Shown: positions 62,841 to 64,000 of the stretch, piece by piece
How the letters are laid out: every line of letters starts with the position of its first letter
Position numbering within the stretch: position 1 is the stretch's first letter
NCBI GenBank assembly: GCA_037044955.1
Contig: JBAOHX010000002.1
Coordinates: forward strand, 434,001 to 498,000
Origin: JAJXWB01 sp037044955
GTDB taxonomy: Bacteria > Pseudomonadota > Alphaproteobacteria > Rhizobiales > Beijerinckiaceae
Direction of reading: 5' to 3'
DNA: 64,000 nucleotides
Notes under the pieces: model-generated
What the model was told of the DNA's origin: nothing
What the model saw: only the letters and a program-made list of their open reading frames with translations
The model's database searches: none
Translations under genes and position numbers: made by a program

Positions 62841-64000
62841 ATGAACGCCCGTCCCGCCGCGACTTCCTATCGCGTCCGCTTCCTGCATCTCGACCGCGAG
62901 ATCGAATGCGGCGCCGACGAGACAATCTTTCATGCCGCGCGCCGCAACGGCGTGCGCATCGTCGGCGCTTGCGGGGGGCGGGGCGCGTGCGGCTCCTGCA
63001 TGGTGCGCGCGCACGATGGAAAGCTGACCGACGACGTCGGCGTGGAATTCGAAGGCGGCCGCAAGTGGACGCATGCCTGCCGTGTCCGCCCGACCGCCGA
63101 CTGCGCCATCGAAATAGCGCCGCGCTCGCTCGCGCAAGTGTCGCGCGCCGACGTGCATGCGCACGATCAGGCGGAGATCGTCGCGGATCCTGCGGTCTCC
63201 TTTGAGGATGTGGCCGTTCCCGAGGCCACCCTGATTGATCACGCCGACGATTTTTCGCGAGTTCGGCGTGCGCTGCGGACGGCTGTCGCGTCGATCGACA
63301 TGGACGCCGCGCGCAACCTGCCGCAGATGCTGCGCGAAAACGGCTGGTCGGCGCGAATCTTTTCACGCAACGACAGGATCGTCGGCGTCGGCGCGCCGGG
63401 ACGACGCGCCGTCGGCCTCGCCGTCGATCTCGGCACGACCAATGTCGTCGGCTTCCTGCTCGATCTCGAAACGGGCGCGCGGCTCGCAAGTCTCGGCATC
63501 GAGAACCCGCAGGTCGCGTGGGGCGCGGATCTGGTCAGCCGCATCAACCATGCGATCGGCGGTCGCAGGCGACAGGAGGAATTGCAGGCGGCGGCGAGCG
63601 TTGCGATCAATGCGCTCGGGCACGACCTTGCGCGCGCCGTCGGCTTGCAGGCGCACGACATCAGGGATGTCGCCATTTGCGGCAACACCGCCATGCAGCA
63701 TCTGCTGCTCGGCCTGCCCGTGCGGCAGCTCGGCCGCGCGCCCTTCGTGGCGGCCGTGCATGATGCGATAGACGTCGCTGCGCGCGATCTCGGCTTCGAT
63801 TTCGCGCCGGGCGCGCGCGTGCATGTCGTCGGCAATGTCGGCGGGTTCGTCGGCTCCGATCATGTCGCCGCCTTGCTGGCGACACGCGCGCGTTGGGAAC
63901 AGCCCGGCGTGTCGCTCGTCATGGACATCGGCACCAATACCGAAATCTCGCTGATGCACGACGGCGAGATCGTCTCGGCCTCATGCCCGTCCGGGCCCGC
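62841..64000 (+). CDS. Ferredoxin-ASKHA corrinoid activation protein (RamA/DUF4445-type), cut by window end
   Basis: First 386 residues of a protein that is usually about 550-650 long. An N-terminal 2Fe-2S ferredoxin domain has C44, C50, C53 and C80 (ACGGRGACGSCMV ... THACRV). A linker domain (about 110-190) leads to the ASKHA ATPase fold with the phosphate motif AVDLGTTNVVGFLLD, then VAICGNTAMQHLL and LVMDIGTNTEISL. Such proteins use ATP to drive electrons onto inactive Co(II) corrinoid, returning it to Co(I). It lies 10 bases after the preceding gene and completes the corrinoid set within the window. Confidence 0.85.
   Translation, partial: MNARPAATSYRVRFLHLDREIECGADETIFHAARRNGVRIVGACGGRGACGSCMVRAHDGKLTDDVGVEFEGGRKWTHACRVRPTADCAIEIAPRSLAQVSRADVHAHDQAEIVADPAVSFEDVAVPEATLIDHADDFSRVRRALRTAVASIDMDAARNLPQMLRENGWSARIFSRNDRIVGVGAPGRRAVGLAVDLGTTNVVGFLLDLETGARLASLGIENPQVAWGADLVSRINHAIGGRRRQEELQAAASVAINALGHDLARAVGLQAHDIRDVAICGNTAMQHLLLGLPVRQLGRAPFVAAVHDAIDVAARDLGFDFAPGARVHVVGNVGGFVGSDHVAALLATRARWEQPGVSLVMDIGTNTEISLMHDGEIVSASCPSGP

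Noticed and set aside
1..64000. tRNA, rRNA, insertion sequences, phage genes or attachment sites
   Set aside because: None recognised: no transposase or integrase text, no tRNA-like cloverleaf noticed and no long direct repeats. A dedicated tRNA/Rfam scan would be needed to exclude small RNAs.

Overview
The window is high-GC DNA (strong G/C preference at third codon positions) packed with transporters, Tat- and Sec-exported proteins and one-carbon enzymes. Family content (TRAP, TAXI, NMT1-type and Liv-type transport, DUF2721, DUF1254, tandem HdeA-like protein, flavocytochrome c, corrinoid demethylation genes) points to an alphaproteobacterium, most likely a Hyphomicrobiales member; I cannot name the genus. 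No rRNA, tRNA, CRISPR array or insertion sequence was seen.

1-11.2 kb (+ strand): a catabolic-looking cluster with an SDR dehydrogenase, an acetolactate-synthase-like ThDP enzyme, a DctPQM TRAP transporter, an acyl-CoA ligase, an M24/creatinase-fold protein, a 3-hydroxyisobutyrate-dehydrogenase-like enzyme and an NMT1/SsuA-type binding protein. Many of these genes are broken by single-base frame changes. Between ligase and M24 gene lie true gene remnants (DUF2270 on +, MarR on -). 11.4-14 kb: a LacI-type regulator and, convergent, a PBP4-type D-Ala-D-Ala carboxypeptidase.

14.3-29.4 kb: an unusual block of exported proteins of unknown function. Two paralogous exported TPR proteins sit at its ends; between them are an exported Lys/Asp-repeat protein, an antisense polytopic membrane protein, a giant exported protein (about 2,470 residues after repair of two frame breaks: helical region, several Ig/PKD-like domains, TPR-like region, polyproline, C-terminal beta domain) and a small six-cysteine exported protein. 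This is the best candidate here for an undescribed system.

29.5-36 kb (- strand): a complete dipeptide/oligopeptide-type ABC transporter and a GlxA-like AraC regulator. Divergent from it (36.1-41.1 kb): a YtcJ-like amidohydrolase, a CobW-family GTPase and a dimethylglycine/sarcosine-dehydrogenase-like protein, translationally coupled. 41.4-53.2 kb: an AraC regulator, a tandem HdeA-like protein, an HlyD-type protein, a DUF1254 protein, small exported proteins, a DUF2721 protein, a DUF900 lipoprotein hydrolase, a membrane-anchored TAXI protein, a beta-propeller (Vgb-like), flavocytochrome c sulfide dehydrogenase (fccA-fccB) and a SemiSWEET.

53.3-64 kb: a branched-chain-amino-acid-type ABC transporter (- strand, with a LivM-LivG fusion) faces a MarR-led + strand operon: a MetV-MetF fusion (methylene-THF reductase), a corrinoid protein, a URO-D-fold methyltransferase, a MetH-activation-like protein and a ferredoxin-ASKHA corrinoid reactivator cut by the window end. 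Together these form a corrinoid-dependent demethylation pathway that would pass methyl groups to tetrahydrofolate and oxidise them. A 28-bp hyphenated palindrome over a TTGACA box upstream of the MarR gene is a good operator candidate. Almost all frame breaks in the window are +1 (one extra base) with motifs kept on both sides, which looks more like uncorrected insertion errors than gene decay.
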